From Rhodococcus jostii NBRC 16295 (GTDB taxonomy: Bacteria; Actinomycetota; Actinomycetes; Mycobacteriales; Mycobacteriaceae), in contig NZ_BCWY01000070.1 of the NCBI RefSeq assembly GCF_001894825.1, positions 1 through 48,671 on the forward strand: a DNA stretch of 48,671 nt, read 5' to 3'. The notes below the pieces were generated by a model that saw only the letters and a list, made by a program, of their open reading frames with translations, did no database searches and had not been told where the DNA came from. This document shows, piece after piece, positions 1 through 9,531 of this stretch. Position 1 is the first letter of the stretch. Each line of letters opens with the position of its first letter. Made by a program: the position numbers and the translations under genes.

Positions 1-106
1 TCTGGGGAATTACATGACCGCTGACACCCGATCCACTGTCGAAGCTTGATCAGGCCACCGGACTTCCCGTTCGCCGCCCACCACTACGAACACCACGGGC
101 GCACGG

Positions 107-545
107 GTCCACGTGGACCTTGAGAAACTCGGCCGCATTCCCGACGGAGGCTGGCACCGCAAAGTCGGGCGGAGCATCGGCAACCGTCGCAACAAGAAGC
201 AGGGCGTGGGTTACGCGCCTCCCAGCCGCCAGGCGTGGCGGACTCGGAGGAACACCATGACGAACACAACGAGACCGCCGCCGCGTTCTGGGAACGGGGC
301 CCGAGCATTCTTCGCGGCCCACCATATCGAGGTGCGGGCAGTGTTGACCGACAACGGATCCTGCTATCGCTCATCCTGTTTCGCAGCGGCGCACAGTCCG
401 AACCTCAACCACGGCTACACCCGCCCCTATCGCCGAACAGGAAGGTCGAGCGCTTCACTCGCACCTTGGCCGCCGACTGGGCCTGGCTCCATCACCACCC
501 GACCCCACACCGGGATCGGCGGCAAAGTCACCTATCGACCTCACC
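107..545 (+). pseudogene. IS481-family transposase remnant
   Basis: Decayed DDE transposase. The stretch LEKLGRIPDGGWHRK near the 5' end is the usual IS481 core entry, and further on LTDNGSCYRS carries the second catalytic Asp with the NGSCYRS motif. The C-terminal part is split over two frames: NRKVERFTRTLAADWAW in one and PHTGIGGKVTYRP in the other. At least two frameshifts and missing sequence in the middle mean it cannot make an active enzyme. It ends just before the 3' end of the convergent GntR gene. No terminal inverted repeats were identified. Confidence 0.72.
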
Positions 546-565
546 GGCCACAACATCCCCAGAAA

Positions 566-1399
566 CTAAAGCGCCCCGCGGGACTTCGTGGAGGGGGCAT
601 CGATGCCCGGATCGCCGATCAGCTTGACCGCCGTGCGAATCGGCGTCGGCTCCCGAGATGGATCCAATATTCCCACAAGTTGAATGGCAGTGCGGGCCAG
701 GTGCTTGGCGAGCAGCGACGATGCCACCAGCGAATTGCCTTCCTCACACGCCTCGTAGATCGTCTGGTGCTCAGCCTCGCCGAGCATGTAGGCCATCGGC
801 ATGTCCTTCATGCAAAGATTGATGTAGCGCTGCGTCGAGTCCGACAACGAGGCACACAACTGGCCGATCATCTCGCCAGCTCCCCGTGTCAGCGCGCGGT
901 GGAAGGCTTTGTGGGGGGTGACCCACGCTTCGTAGTCGTGCGCTTCCACTGCCACCCGCATCTGTCTGAGGAGGTCCCGCATCTCTGGCAGGTCGTCAGC
1001 CATGTGCGGCACGGATATGCCGACCGCGAGCCCTTCCAGCGCGATGCGCGCGGCGAATTGCTGCTCGACATCGCTGGCCGACAGCGGCGCGACCCGCGCG
1101 CGCTTGTTGGGCTGGGATTCGAGCCACCCCTCGGCCTGGAGCATGCGGATCGCCTCGCGCACCGGCGTGCGACTGACGCTGATGCTTTGAAACAGCGTGC
1201 TCTGTGAGATAGCCGTGCCCGGTTCGAGGGTGCCGTCGAGGATCGCGCCCTTCAGCGTCTCGTACACCCACTCGGTGTTCGTGCGCCCCGCACGGCTCGC
1301 TCCGTTTTCCTCCGACTCGCACAGATCGGCGTCTAGGCCAGGGATGTCGCCACCGCGATCAAATCGTCGCCGGTCAGACAACTCACTCACCGAGGTCAC
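566..1399 (-). CDS. GntR-family (FadR/FCD subfamily) transcriptional regulator
   Basis: A 277-residue one-component regulator. Residues about 40-105 form the GntR winged helix (WVYETLKGAILDGTLEPG, then SVSRTPVREAIRMLQAEGWL). The rest fits an all-helical FCD effector domain, with His residues in HKAFHRALTRGA and EAEHQTIYEACEEGN as expected for its metal/effector pocket. The start is a GTG preceded by CGAGGAC. It lies downstream of the aldehyde dehydrogenase on the same strand but is separated from it by a strong hairpin, so it probably has its own promoter. FCD regulators usually sense small organic acids and repress nearby catabolic genes; the dehydrogenase is the obvious candidate target, by inference only. 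Confidence 0.9.
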   Translation of the reverse strand: MTSVSELSDRRRFDRGGDIPGLDADLCESEENGASRAGRTNTEWVYETLKGAILDGTLEPGTAISQSTLFQSISVSRTPVREAIRMLQAEGWLESQPNKRARVAPLSASDVEQQFAARIALEGLAVGISVPHMADDLPEMRDLLRQMRVAVEAHDYEAWVTPHKAFHRALTRGAGEMIGQLCASLSDSTQRYINLCMKDMPMAYMLGEAEHQTIYEACEEGNSLVASSLLAKHLARTAIQLVGILDPSREPTPIRTAVKLIGDPGIDAPSTKSRGAL

Positions 1400-1491
1400 C
1401 GTCCTCGAGGGCCTCTAGGATCCACATGCCCTCAGGGTATAGGTTTCAGAAGTGAGTTCACACCTTCGTCCCGCGAAGGTCGTACAGTCAC

Positions 1492-1532
1492 GTGGCTCTC
1501 GTCGAATCCATTGTGGAGTCGACGAGAGCCAC
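1492..1532 (-). terminator. Strong hairpin downstream of aldehyde dehydrogenase
   Basis: A perfect 14-bp inverted repeat, GTGGCTCTCGTCGA (1492-1505) and its complement (1519-1532), with a 13-nt loop. It begins 8 bp beyond the dehydrogenase stop codon and separates it from gntR. There is no clear T tract, as is common for actinobacterial terminators. Confidence 0.75.
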
Positions 1533-1539
1533 ACCGTTG

Positions 1540-3045
1540 TCAGAGTGCGACGTTCACCGTCTTCGTCTGGGTGTACTCGTCGATCGCACCTTCGCCCAGC
1601 TCGCGGCCCCAGCCGGACTGCTTGTACCCGCCGAAGGGCAGAGCGGCATCGAACGCGTTGTGCGAGTTGATCCACACGCTGCCTGCCTTGATCTGGCGAG
1701 CTGTCCGGTGCGCCTTCGAGATGTCCTGGGTCCAGACGCTGGCCGCCAGCCCGAACGGGGTGTCATTTGCCTGCGTGATGACACCCCGTTCGGCGTTGAA
1801 CGGGGTGGCGACCACGACGGGGCCGAAGATCTCCTCGCGATAGACACTGAAATCGTCCTTCACGTCGACCAGAACGGTCGGCTCGACGTAGAAACCGTCC
1901 GTGCCGTGGCGACCGCCCCCGGACAGCGCACGAGCGCCGTCCCGTAGGCCCGCATCTATGTAGCCCGTCACTCGGGTGAGCTGCTCCTCGGAGATGAGGG
2001 GTCCGACTTCAGCCTCGGGGTCGAAGCCATGGCCGATCCTGCTGGCTTTCGCGACCTCGGCCACGCCTTGGGTGAACTCGTCGAAGATCGAGTCCTCGAC
2101 AAGGAGACGAGAGCCAGATGTGCAGGCCTGGCCGTGGTTGAACAAGAATCCGCTGGCAGTTCCTGGAATCGCGGTCGAGAGGTCGGCGTCTGCGAACACG
2201 ATCTGGGGACTCTTGCCGCCGAGCTCAAGCGAGACCTTCTTGAGGTTTCCCTTCGCAGCGTCGACGACGAGCTTGCCTACCTCGGTCGACCCGGTGAACG
2301 CAATCTTGTCGACGTCCATGTGCGAGGCAAGGGCGGCCCCGGCGTCGCCGTACCCGGTGACGACATTGAACGCCCCGTCGGGCAGCCCGGCCTCGGCCAT
2401 GATCTCGGCCAGCAGGAGGGCAGAAAGTGGAGTCTGTTCGGCCGGCTTGAGCACGACGACATTTCCGCACGCGAGTGCAGCGGGGATCTTGAACGCCGCC
2501 ATCAGGAGAGGGAAGTTCCAGGGCACGATAGCCCCACACACGCCCACGGACTCACGGAGCGTGTAGGCATGCCACGTCGTGCCCGGAGCCCAGGGGACGG
2601 AGACCGGGATTGTGCGACCCTCGATCTTGGTGGCCCAACCCGCGTAGTACGCGAAGAGCTCCGCAGTACACGTGACGTCGACGGCTTGCGCCACGCCGAC
2701 GGACTTGCCATTGTCCAGAGCCTCGAGCTGCGCTAGCTCCTCGGCACGCTCGTAGATCTTCTCACTGATCTGGAACAACAGTCGCTGGCGCTGCGCTGGA
2801 GTCCAGAGGCTCCACTCTCCCTCGTACGCGGTGCGTGCGGCCTTGACTGCTCGGTCAATGTCCTCGGCCTCGCCCCACGCCGCGGTCGTGAGGACCTGTC
2901 CGGTCGCGGGATCGATGGTCTCGAAGGAGCGGCCGCTTGCCGCGTCAATCCACTGGCCACCGATGAAGAGCTTCTTGGGTCGGCTCAGGAACTCCCGAAC
3001 CTTCGGAACGACCGAGTCGTGCAGGTCTGTCAATTGTGCGGTCAC
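1540..3045 (-). CDS. NAD(P)-dependent aldehyde dehydrogenase
   Basis: A full-length 501-residue ALDH-superfamily enzyme that oxidises an aldehyde to its acid. The landmarks are present: the cofactor-site segment GAIVPWNFPL, FTGSTEVGKLV, the general base Glu274 in SLELGGKSPQ and the nucleophile Cys308 in NHGQACTSGS, then EEIFGPVV and PFGGYKQSGWGRE near the C terminus. The GTG start follows a strong GGAGGT site with about 5 nt spacing. It looks like a phenylacetaldehyde/betaine-type ALDH, but substrate cannot be assigned from sequence. It lies about 100 bp downstream of a GAF/Fis regulator on the same strand. AcoR-type regulators often control alcohol or aldehyde oxidation genes, so that protein is its likely activator. 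Confidence 0.93.
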   Translation of the reverse strand: MTAQLTDLHDSVVPKVREFLSRPKKLFIGGQWIDAASGRSFETIDPATGQVLTTAAWGEAEDIDRAVKAARTAYEGEWSLWTPAQRQRLLFQISEKIYERAEELAQLEALDNGKSVGVAQAVDVTCTAELFAYYAGWATKIEGRTIPVSVPWAPGTTWHAYTLRESVGVCGAIVPWNFPLLMAAFKIPAALACGNVVVLKPAEQTPLSALLLAEIMAEAGLPDGAFNVVTGYGDAGAALASHMDVDKIAFTGSTEVGKLVVDAAKGNLKKVSLELGGKSPQIVFADADLSTAIPGTASGFLFNHGQACTSGSRLLVEDSIFDEFTQGVAEVAKASRIGHGFDPEAEVGPLISEEQLTRVTGYIDAGLRDGARALSGGGRHGTDGFYVEPTVLVDVKDDFSVYREEIFGPVVVATPFNAERGVITQANDTPFGLAASVWTQDISKAHRTARQIKAGSVWINSHNAFDAALPFGGYKQSGWGRELGEGAIDEYTQTKTVNVAL

Positions 3046-3145
3046 AAAATACCTCCGGAGGTTGACGCCACGTGTCTAGGTTGCTTGCGTCACACAGCAT
3101 TCACGCTCTGCGCGTTGAGAGGTGTTCAGTCTCTGGACAGTCCGA

Positions 3146-4798
3146 CTACGACGTCCAGGCGTCAGAGGTCGCGATCCGTAGAGTCCGCATGCGGGCGTAC
3201 AAGGTTGTGCGTGACATACCTAGGGCTCTTGCGGCCTTGACCTTGTTGCCGCCGGCATGCCTGAGCGCCGCCACGATGACGTCACGTGCGGCCTGGTCGA
3301 GCGCCGCCATCGGGGTCGCTGGATCCACCGAACGGTACTGCTCGGGCAGATCGTCCATCACGAGACCGCCTACTGTGCGCCGATTCGCCATGTACTCGAT
3401 CACGGCGTTGAGCTCTCGCAGATTGCCCGGCCACGATTGTGCGGACAACGCCTGAACTACTCGCGGAGTGAAATGGACGGATTTATCCGCCCCAATGGAC
3501 CTGAGCATCGCATTGGCGATCTCGGGGATATCCGTACGCCGCACGGAGAGCGGGAGAAGCTCCTCACGCTGCGTGGCCATGCCTGCGAGCAAGGCGGCCC
3601 GGCCGGTCAAGCCGCGGATCGGACCGGACGTGAAGATCAGCTGCGGCCTGTCCCGGGCACCGGCGGCTTCGATCACCAGGTCGAGCAGCTCGTCGGGCAA
3701 CAGATCGATGCCATCGATGCACACCGACCCCGTCGAGTCCCGCACCGCATTCTGGAAGTCCTGCGCCCAGGACTCACGACCATTAACGAGTGCGAGGGCG
3801 GGGCTCAGGAGATTCGCCGGCGGACGTGCCGCGAGCTGGCGCGCTCTCGTGGTGCGGCCCGTGCCTGGCTCGCCGGCCACGATCGTCCGCGCCGCAGCCG
3901 ACGCAAGGTTTGATCGGGATCGTCTGACGGACCGAGTGCGACCGGAGATGCACGGATCCACACGGAGTACGGCCCCTCCCCCATCGGTCTTGGTGATGTG
4001 AATCTTGACTGGCTGCCCGGACGCAAGAGACAGCTCGACCTTGGTGTCCTGCCGCGTTGTCGGCCCGTCCATGAGGACTCGGAGCAGCGCAATGTCAGCG
4101 GCGCTCAACAGGTCTGATGCACTCTGGTTCGAAAGCACGATGTTCTCGCCGATCGCGACGATGGCGCGCCTCCTCAGACCAGCGGCGACCTGGAAGGCCG
4201 CCAACAAGCTCTTTTCCGAGGCACGGCTCCCGTCGAGCAGTCGCTGCTCGATGTCGTGGACGGCGCGAGCGATGAGCGGCGGAAGCAGCGGGCTGGCCTT
4301 GTTGATCTTCGCGGAGATGTCCAGCACTCCCTCGATACGCTTCGTCAACGGGTGGCGGATCGGATGTCCGTAGCAGCTGAAACAACGAAGCGACTGGGCG
4401 AAATGCTCCGCTCCATTGATCGCGATTGAACGACGAGTCTCCATGACTGTCCCGAGCGCGTTGGTGCCTATCGTGTCCTCGAGGAGACTTGCGCCGATTC
4501 GGAGGTTGAGTGTGTCGAAGCGTTCCCCGACGCGTCTGTCGTCGAACCACCGTCGCACGACCCGGCAGTCTCGATCGACGAGCACGGTCGCGTAGCTGCT
4601 TCCTCGCAGGCTCGACTCGAGCTCATCGAGCACCGGCGCGGCTCCGACGAGCAACGAACTCTCGGTGTCGATCTCCACGTCTGCCGGGTCCTGGAACGGC
4701 GCAGTGGGATCAAGTCCAGCAAGGTTGGCCCGGCGCCATGACTCGGCGATGTCAGGTCTCATGTCCCCGGATCCGTCATTGCTGATTTTGGCCCTCAT
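3146..4798 (-). CDS. AcoR-like GAF/Fis-type regulator with degenerate AAA+ region
   Basis: A 550-residue regulator. The N terminus has the AcoR-type helix (IAESWRRANLAGLDP) and a GAF-like sensor region (IGTNALGTVMETRRSIAINGAEHF). A degenerate AAA+ region follows, and a C-terminal Fis-type helix-turn-helix (GGNKVKAARALGMSRTTLYARM). The Walker A-like stretch at about residue 309 reads GEPGTGRTT, with Arg where Lys is normal, and no GAFTGA sigma-54 contact motif is visible. It is therefore unlikely to act as a classical sigma-54 activator, in line with actinobacteria lacking sigma-54. I chose the ATG at 4798 because GGAGGGG precedes it; a longer reading to 4855 lacks such a site. The aldehyde dehydrogenase lies directly downstream. 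Confidence 0.85.
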   Translation of the reverse strand: MRAKISNDGSGDMRPDIAESWRRANLAGLDPTAPFQDPADVEIDTESSLLVGAAPVLDELESSLRGSSYATVLVDRDCRVVRRWFDDRRVGERFDTLNLRIGASLLEDTIGTNALGTVMETRRSIAINGAEHFAQSLRCFSCYGHPIRHPLTKRIEGVLDISAKINKASPLLPPLIARAVHDIEQRLLDGSRASEKSLLAAFQVAAGLRRRAIVAIGENIVLSNQSASDLLSAADIALLRVLMDGPTTRQDTKVELSLASGQPVKIHITKTDGGGAVLRVDPCISGRTRSVRRSRSNLASAAARTIVAGEPGTGRTTRARQLAARPPANLLSPALALVNGRESWAQDFQNAVRDSTGSVCIDGIDLLPDELLDLVIEAAGARDRPQLIFTSGPIRGLTGRAALLAGMATQREELLPLSVRRTDIPEIANAMLRSIGADKSVHFTPRVVQALSAQSWPGNLRELNAVIEYMANRRTVGGLVMDDLPEQYRSVDPATPMAALDQAARDVIVAALRHAGGNKVKAARALGMSRTTLYARMRTLRIATSDAWTS

Positions 4799-4889
4799 GA
4801 CCCCTCCAGTCTTCGCACGCTCGGTTTGACACCTCCGATCCTGCAGCGGGTGCACGACCTGGACGTGGGAGTGGGCGGACTTTCTCTAC

Positions 4890-5885
4890 ACCTCGGCGAT
4901 ATGCCCCCCGTCTCCCACAACCGTAGCCGGACGCCACGTTCACCCCCGCCAGGACCGACGCGAACGACCAGGAACGCACGCCCGCGCTTCCCCACCGCCC
5001 GCACCATGCCGCACACCCGGCGCCGGGTCGATACCGGCGACGAGGCCCTCGGAACTCGAGGTCCTCGTCGGATTCGACGACGACCTTGCCGGTGAGGCCA
5101 CCCGGGTCAGCAACCGCATCCGCGGCCTGCTCACCTCCATCCACCCGGCCCTCGAGCGGGTCCTTGGCCCCCGCATCACCCATCCGGCGGTCCTCGAGAT
5201 CCTCTCCCGCTGCGGCGGGCCGGCCGGAATCCGGCAAGCCGGCAAACGCAAGCTCACCACGCTCGCGGTCAAGCACGCACCCCGAATGGGCGCCAGGTTG
5301 GCCACCGACATCCTTGCCGCCCTCGACGAGCAGGCCGTGGTGGTGCCCGGCACCGCGGCCGCCGAAACCGTTCTCCCCAAACTTGCGGATTCACTGAGAG
5401 AGACCCTGTTACAACGCAAAGCGGTCGCCGTGGACGTGGAGAGGGCCCTCGATGACCACCCTCTTTCCCCAGTCCTGACCTCGATGCCCGGCATCGGCGT
5501 CAGGACGGCAGCAGCCCGGATCCTGATCGAGGTCGGCGACGGCTCCGCCTTCCCCTCCGCCGCCCACCTGGCGGCCTATGCCGGCATCGCACCGGTCACC
5601 CGAAAATCGGGATCCTCCATCCGTGGCGAGCACCCCGCCCGCTCCGGGAACAAGAAACTTGGGACGCGCCCTGTTCCTGTCCGCCTTCGCCGCCCTCCAC
5701 GACCCCATCAGTCGCGCCTACTACGACAAGAAACGGGACGAGAAGAAGAAACACAACGCGGCCCTGATCTGCCTCGCCCGACGCCGCTGCGACGTCCTCT
5801 ACGCGATGCTGAAGAACACGGAACTCTACCGGAATCCAACCCCCTCAGCGGCTTGACGAAAACCATAGGGACACCCCCCGGGGGG
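4890..5885 (+). pseudogene. IS110-family transposase remnant with right end
   Basis: C-terminal two thirds of an IS110-type DEDD transposase. The first segment (about 4890-5095) is broken by at least two frameshifts; RTMPHTRRRVDTGDEAL and LEVLVGFDDDLAGEATRVSN belong together but lie in different frames. From 5043 one frame reads the helical linker and the Tnp_20 domain (LTSMPGIGVRTAAARILIEVG, AHLAAYAGIAPVTRKSG). Near 5665 it shifts again into RALFLSAFAALHDPISRAYYD and ends at 5856. Downstream GACGAAAACCATAGGGACAC resembles a typical IS110 right end and runs into CCCCCCGGGGGG (5874-5885), only 10 bp from the oxidoreductase stop codon. The N-terminal catalytic domain is missing. Confidence 0.85.
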
Positions 5886-5894
5886 AGCGCCTGA

Positions 5895-8800
5895 CTACTT
5901 CCGCAGTGCGGCGGTGTCGATCCCGAGTTCCTCCAACCGAAGGATGTAAGTGTGGACGTTGCGCATCTTCACGTCCTCGTATCCGCGGACGAGATCCGGC
6001 GCCGATGCCGCCGCCGCCGCGGTATCGTAGGACTCGGCGGTCAGTGACCTCACCTGGTCGAGGACCATAGATTCGTAGTGCGCGATCAGCTGCCGTTCAA
6101 CCTTACGTACACGCGCGTATCCGAACGGGTCAAACGCTGTTCCGCGCAAAAACTTACCTTTTGCCAGCACCTTGAGTGCGATGTGGGTGCGAGGGCCCAT
6201 GCCGATTTTCTTTCTGCGCCCCAACGCCTTCAGCGTCGGAGGATGAAGCTTGTAAGTCAGATTCGCCCCGCCCGGAACCTCCGCCTCGACGGCTTCGAGG
6301 AACGCCGGGTCTGTGAGCATACGGGCCACCTCGTATTCGTCCTTGTAGGACATCAGCTTGTGAAGGTTCTTCGCCACCGCTTCTGACAGATCTGTACGGT
6401 CGGTGACGGCCCGCTCACCAGCCCACACCGACTCGACGACGTCGATGTAGCGGACGGCAGTGTGATCTCCCTGGTACGCGACGAGGTTCGCTGCGCGCCG
6501 TTCGAGCAGTTCCCGACTCGCTCCTGTCACGGTCGAGACGCTGAGCAGGTGGACGGGGACGGCGGTGTCGCTGCGGTGGGCGACCTTGGCAGCGGTGGTA
6601 ACCGCCTCGAACGCCGCCGGATCGGCGACCGCGACACGTCCCCACTGGAACGCCGTCTGATTGGCTTTGACCGCGACACCGTTAATTGAAATGGCCTCTT
6701 CGATGGCGCTGGCCGGAATCGGAAGCCCACCGGCCTGATAGGCGGCACCGACGAGCAGGAAGTTCGCTGCGGCGGTGTTCGCGAAGATCGCCTCCGCCGC
6801 AGCGAGCGCGTCGAACGCGGTGAGTGTGCGGGCCCGTGCGTCGAGTCGCTCGAGCAACCCTTCATCCGCGGGATAGGCCACCGTGCTGTCGTAGACCATG
6901 TCACCCGTAGCTGTTTTGCTGGTGGAGGCAACAGTGACAGTACGCTCGGGGTTACCGATTCCGGCGTTCTTCGCGTCGGCGGCGGTCAGCAGATCGAATG
7001 CCAACACGCAGTCGGCAGTGGCCGGGCTGATCCGATTGGAGGATTCTGCTGCGTCGATGCTCACCCGCAGATGTGAGGTGACTGGGCCGGCCTTCTGGCT
7101 AAGCCCGGTCTGATCGAGCCCCTCGACATGCAGTCCGGCACGCAGGGCGGCCATGCCGAGGACCTGATTGACGGTGACGATGCCGGTACCGCCGATGCCG
7201 GCGAGGAATACGTTGTGGGTGGCGGTGATCGCCGGGAGGTTCGGCTCCGCCACCAGTGGTGGAGCCGGCACGTCCTTGCGTGGGGCAGTTGTGTTCTCGG
7301 GCAGCTCGACTGTCACGAACGACGGGCATTCGCCATCCAGGCAGGAGTAGTCGGTGTTGCAACTGGTTTGGTCGATGCGCGTCTTGCGGCCGAACTCGGT
7401 ATCGACCGGTTGGACGGACAGACAGTTGGACTTGACGCCGCAATCACCGCAGCCCTCGCAAACCGCCTCGTTGATGACCACCCGGGTGCGGCGCGCAGGC
7501 AGGTCACCGCGCTTGCGCTTACGTCGGGCATCGGCCGCGCATTGCTGGTCGTAGATCAGCACCGTGACGCCCTTGGTGTCACGCAGTATCCGCTGAGCCT
7601 CGTCCAGGCGGTCCCGGTCCCACAGCACCACCCCCGGGGCAAACGAGGCGCCCTTGTGTCGATGCGGTTCCTCGGCGCAGACGATGATCTTGGTGACACC
7701 CTCGGACGCGAGTTTGTGGGTCAAGTCCGGCACGGTGAGTGCTGCCTCGGCGTCCTGGGCGCCAGTCATCGCTACGGCGGAGTTGTACAGGATCTTGTAG
7801 GTGATATTGACCCCAGCTGCCACGCAGGCCTGCACGGCGAGCTGTCCAGAGTGGAAGTAAGTGCCGTCACCAACGTTCTGGAAGATGTGCTGGACGTCTG
7901 TGAACGGTGCCTGGCCGATCCACTGGGCGCCTTCGCCTCCCATCTGGGTCAGTCCGGTGACTTGAGAGTCTGTGCGCGAGGACATCGTCACCAAAGTGTG
8001 GCAGCCGATGCCCCCGCCCGCGAGGGATCCTTCGGGGACCACGGTGGAGCGGTTATGTGGGCACCCGGAGCAGAAATAGGCGGTGCGTTTAGCCGGTAGC
8101 ACGGTCAGCTGCAACGGCGGCGGGGGTGGAGTAGTGACGGCCACTCGGTCCTTGAGGATTCTCCGCAGCGGTGCACTCAGGCGGGCCGCGGTCAGTTCTC
8201 CGTCCGGCGGGATCAGACGGCTTCCACCGTCACCGCGTTTGCCGAGCACGCGGGGTGCGGCGGCCTGACCGTAGAGGATGTCCTTGACCTGGGACTCCAC
8301 GAACGCCGTCTTGTCTTCGACCACAAGGACCGCCTCCACCCCGGCCGCGAGCCGACGAACCTTGTCGGCGCCGAGTGGATAGGGCATTCCGACGCGGAGT
8401 ATGCGGATGCCGGAGTTGTGCAGGTCGGCCTCGGTGAGGCCGAGCTCGAGCAATGCCTGGCGGACGGAGTCGTACGCGGTGCCGACGGCGACTATGCCAA
8501 GCCAAGCGTCCGCCGGGTCGACCTCAATCCGGTCGATATTGTTGGCGGCGTTAAAAGCTTCGACCATCGCCCACCGGGGTCCGTACAGATCGGCCTCAGC
8601 CAGCACACTGTCCGGTGGGGCCGCGAGCACCCGCTGCCGGTAGGTCCAAGGTCGGCCCTCCCATTCGATTGTGGGGACGACAATATCGAGGTCGGCGAAG
8701 TCGCGGTCAAGGGTCCAGATGCCGTCTGCAACGTCTGCGACCAGTTTCATCGCGGGCCAACATCCTGATACTCGGGACAGGGCGACGCCGTAGAGCCCGA

Positions 8801-9368
8801 ATTGAATGATCTCTTCTGCGTTGCGGGGGAAGAAGATCGGCATTGACAGTGCTGCCAGCGACCGCTCGCTCGCGGCAGGGACGGATGACGACTTGGCGGC
8901 AGGGTCATCGCCGACCAAGGCCAGCGCACCGCCCGCAGGATGGGCGCCGTACATGGCCGCATGGCGAAATGCGTCGCTGGCCCGGTCGAGGCCTGGTCCT
9001 TTGCCGTACCAGAGGCCGACAATTCCATCGTGGGTGCGGTCGCCCTTGGGAAGTTCGAGTTGGCTGCCCCACACCGCGGTTGCCGCGAGTTCCTCGTTCA
9101 TGCCTGGCACGAGCCGCACGTCATGCTCAGAGGCCAATTCGGGAATGCTTGCCAACAGCTTGTCGAGTCCGGCGAGCGGACTGCCCTGATAGCCAGAGAC
9201 GAAGGTGGCGATCTGCTTGTCGGCTCGCCGATCCTGCTCGTGCTGTTCGACCAGCAGTCGCGCGATGGCCTGAACACCAGTCATCAGCACTGGCCCGGAG
9301 GAGACCCGGTAACGGCTGGAAAGGTCGAATTGGGTTGACGCCGGAGCGGCATCGGTCAACTGAGTCAT
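5895..9368 (-). CDS. Indolepyruvate ferredoxin oxidoreductase, fused alpha/beta/gamma type
   Basis: About 1,157 residues. This enzyme decarboxylates an aryl-2-oxoacid such as indolepyruvate to the acyl-CoA with electron transfer to ferredoxin, and takes part in aromatic amino acid breakdown. The N-terminal half has the pyrimidine-binding part (SGYQGSPLAGLDKLL, GMNEELAATAVWGSQ) and the TPP-binding part (QNVGDGTYFHSG, then NSAVAMTG). At about residues 636-690 two Cys clusters, CEGCGDCGVKSNC and CNTDYSCLDGEC, suit iron-sulfur binding. The C-terminal gamma-like domain starts at GIGGTGIVTVNQVLG. I chose the ATG at 9368; an upstream in-frame ATG at 9434 also exists and neither has a strong ribosome site. 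It is divergent from an Lrp/AsnC gene, a common pairing that points to amino-acid-dependent control. Confidence 0.93.
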   Translation of the reverse strand: MTQLTDAAPASTQFDLSSRYRVSSGPVLMTGVQAIARLLVEQHEQDRRADKQIATFVSGYQGSPLAGLDKLLASIPELASEHDVRLVPGMNEELAATAVWGSQLELPKGDRTHDGIVGLWYGKGPGLDRASDAFRHAAMYGAHPAGGALALVGDDPAAKSSSVPAASERSLAALSMPIFFPRNAEEIIQFGLYGVALSRVSGCWPAMKLVADVADGIWTLDRDFADLDIVVPTIEWEGRPWTYRQRVLAAPPDSVLAEADLYGPRWAMVEAFNAANNIDRIEVDPADAWLGIVAVGTAYDSVRQALLELGLTEADLHNSGIRILRVGMPYPLGADKVRRLAAGVEAVLVVEDKTAFVESQVKDILYGQAAAPRVLGKRGDGGSRLIPPDGELTAARLSAPLRRILKDRVAVTTPPPPPLQLTVLPAKRTAYFCSGCPHNRSTVVPEGSLAGGGIGCHTLVTMSSRTDSQVTGLTQMGGEGAQWIGQAPFTDVQHIFQNVGDGTYFHSGQLAVQACVAAGVNITYKILYNSAVAMTGAQDAEAALTVPDLTHKLASEGVTKIIVCAEEPHRHKGASFAPGVVLWDRDRLDEAQRILRDTKGVTVLIYDQQCAADARRKRKRGDLPARRTRVVINEAVCEGCGDCGVKSNCLSVQPVDTEFGRKTRIDQTSCNTDYSCLDGECPSFVTVELPENTTAPRKDVPAPPLVAEPNLPAITATHNVFLAGIGGTGIVTVNQVLGMAALRAGLHVEGLDQTGLSQKAGPVTSHLRVSIDAAESSNRISPATADCVLAFDLLTAADAKNAGIGNPERTVTVASTSKTATGDMVYDSTVAYPADEGLLERLDARARTLTAFDALAAAEAIFANTAAANFLLVGAAYQAGGLPIPASAIEEAISINGVAVKANQTAFQWGRVAVADPAAFEAVTTAAKVAHRSDTAVPVHLLSVSTVTGASRELLERRAANLVAYQGDHTAVRYIDVVESVWAGERAVTDRTDLSEAVAKNLHKLMSYKDEYEVARMLTDPAFLEAVEAEVPGGANLTYKLHPPTLKALGRRKKIGMGPRTHIALKVLAKGKFLRGTAFDPFGYARVRKVERQLIAHYESMVLDQVRSLTAESYDTAAAAASAPDLVRGYEDVKMRNVHTYILRLEELGIDTAALRK

Positions 9369-9459
9369 AATTAGGTGCACCGTCCATGATTCCGCACACA
9401 GTCCGTGCGCGACGACGTGATCGTGATGTAACACTAAGGCTGACTGGGGTTTACGCTCC

Positions 9460-9500
9460 GGTCAACTCAAGTCGACGCAACTGATCCATCGGGTCAACTG
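9460..9500. promoter_or_regulatory. Candidate Lrp operator repeats
   Basis: GGTCAACTC (9460-9468) and GGTCAACTG (9492-9500) are spaced 32 bp apart, about three helical turns. A third copy, GGTCAACTGAG, starts at 9354 over the oxidoreductase start codon. They lie in the divergent promoter region of the oxidoreductase and Lrp genes, so they are candidate binding sites for the Lrp product. This is inference from position and spacing only. Confidence 0.45.
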
Positions 9501-9531
9501 AGGATCCCTGTCACACAGTGAGGTGAGAAGA

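Noticed and set aside
113..1207. 364-codon plus-strand frame across the IS481 remnant and antisense to gntR
   Set aside because: Only its first part has IS481 motifs; the rest is antisense to the well-supported GntR gene and has no domain.
7128..8099. 323-codon frame antisense to the oxidoreductase
   Set aside because: Fully inside a gene with clear domains on the other strand; no start signal or family.
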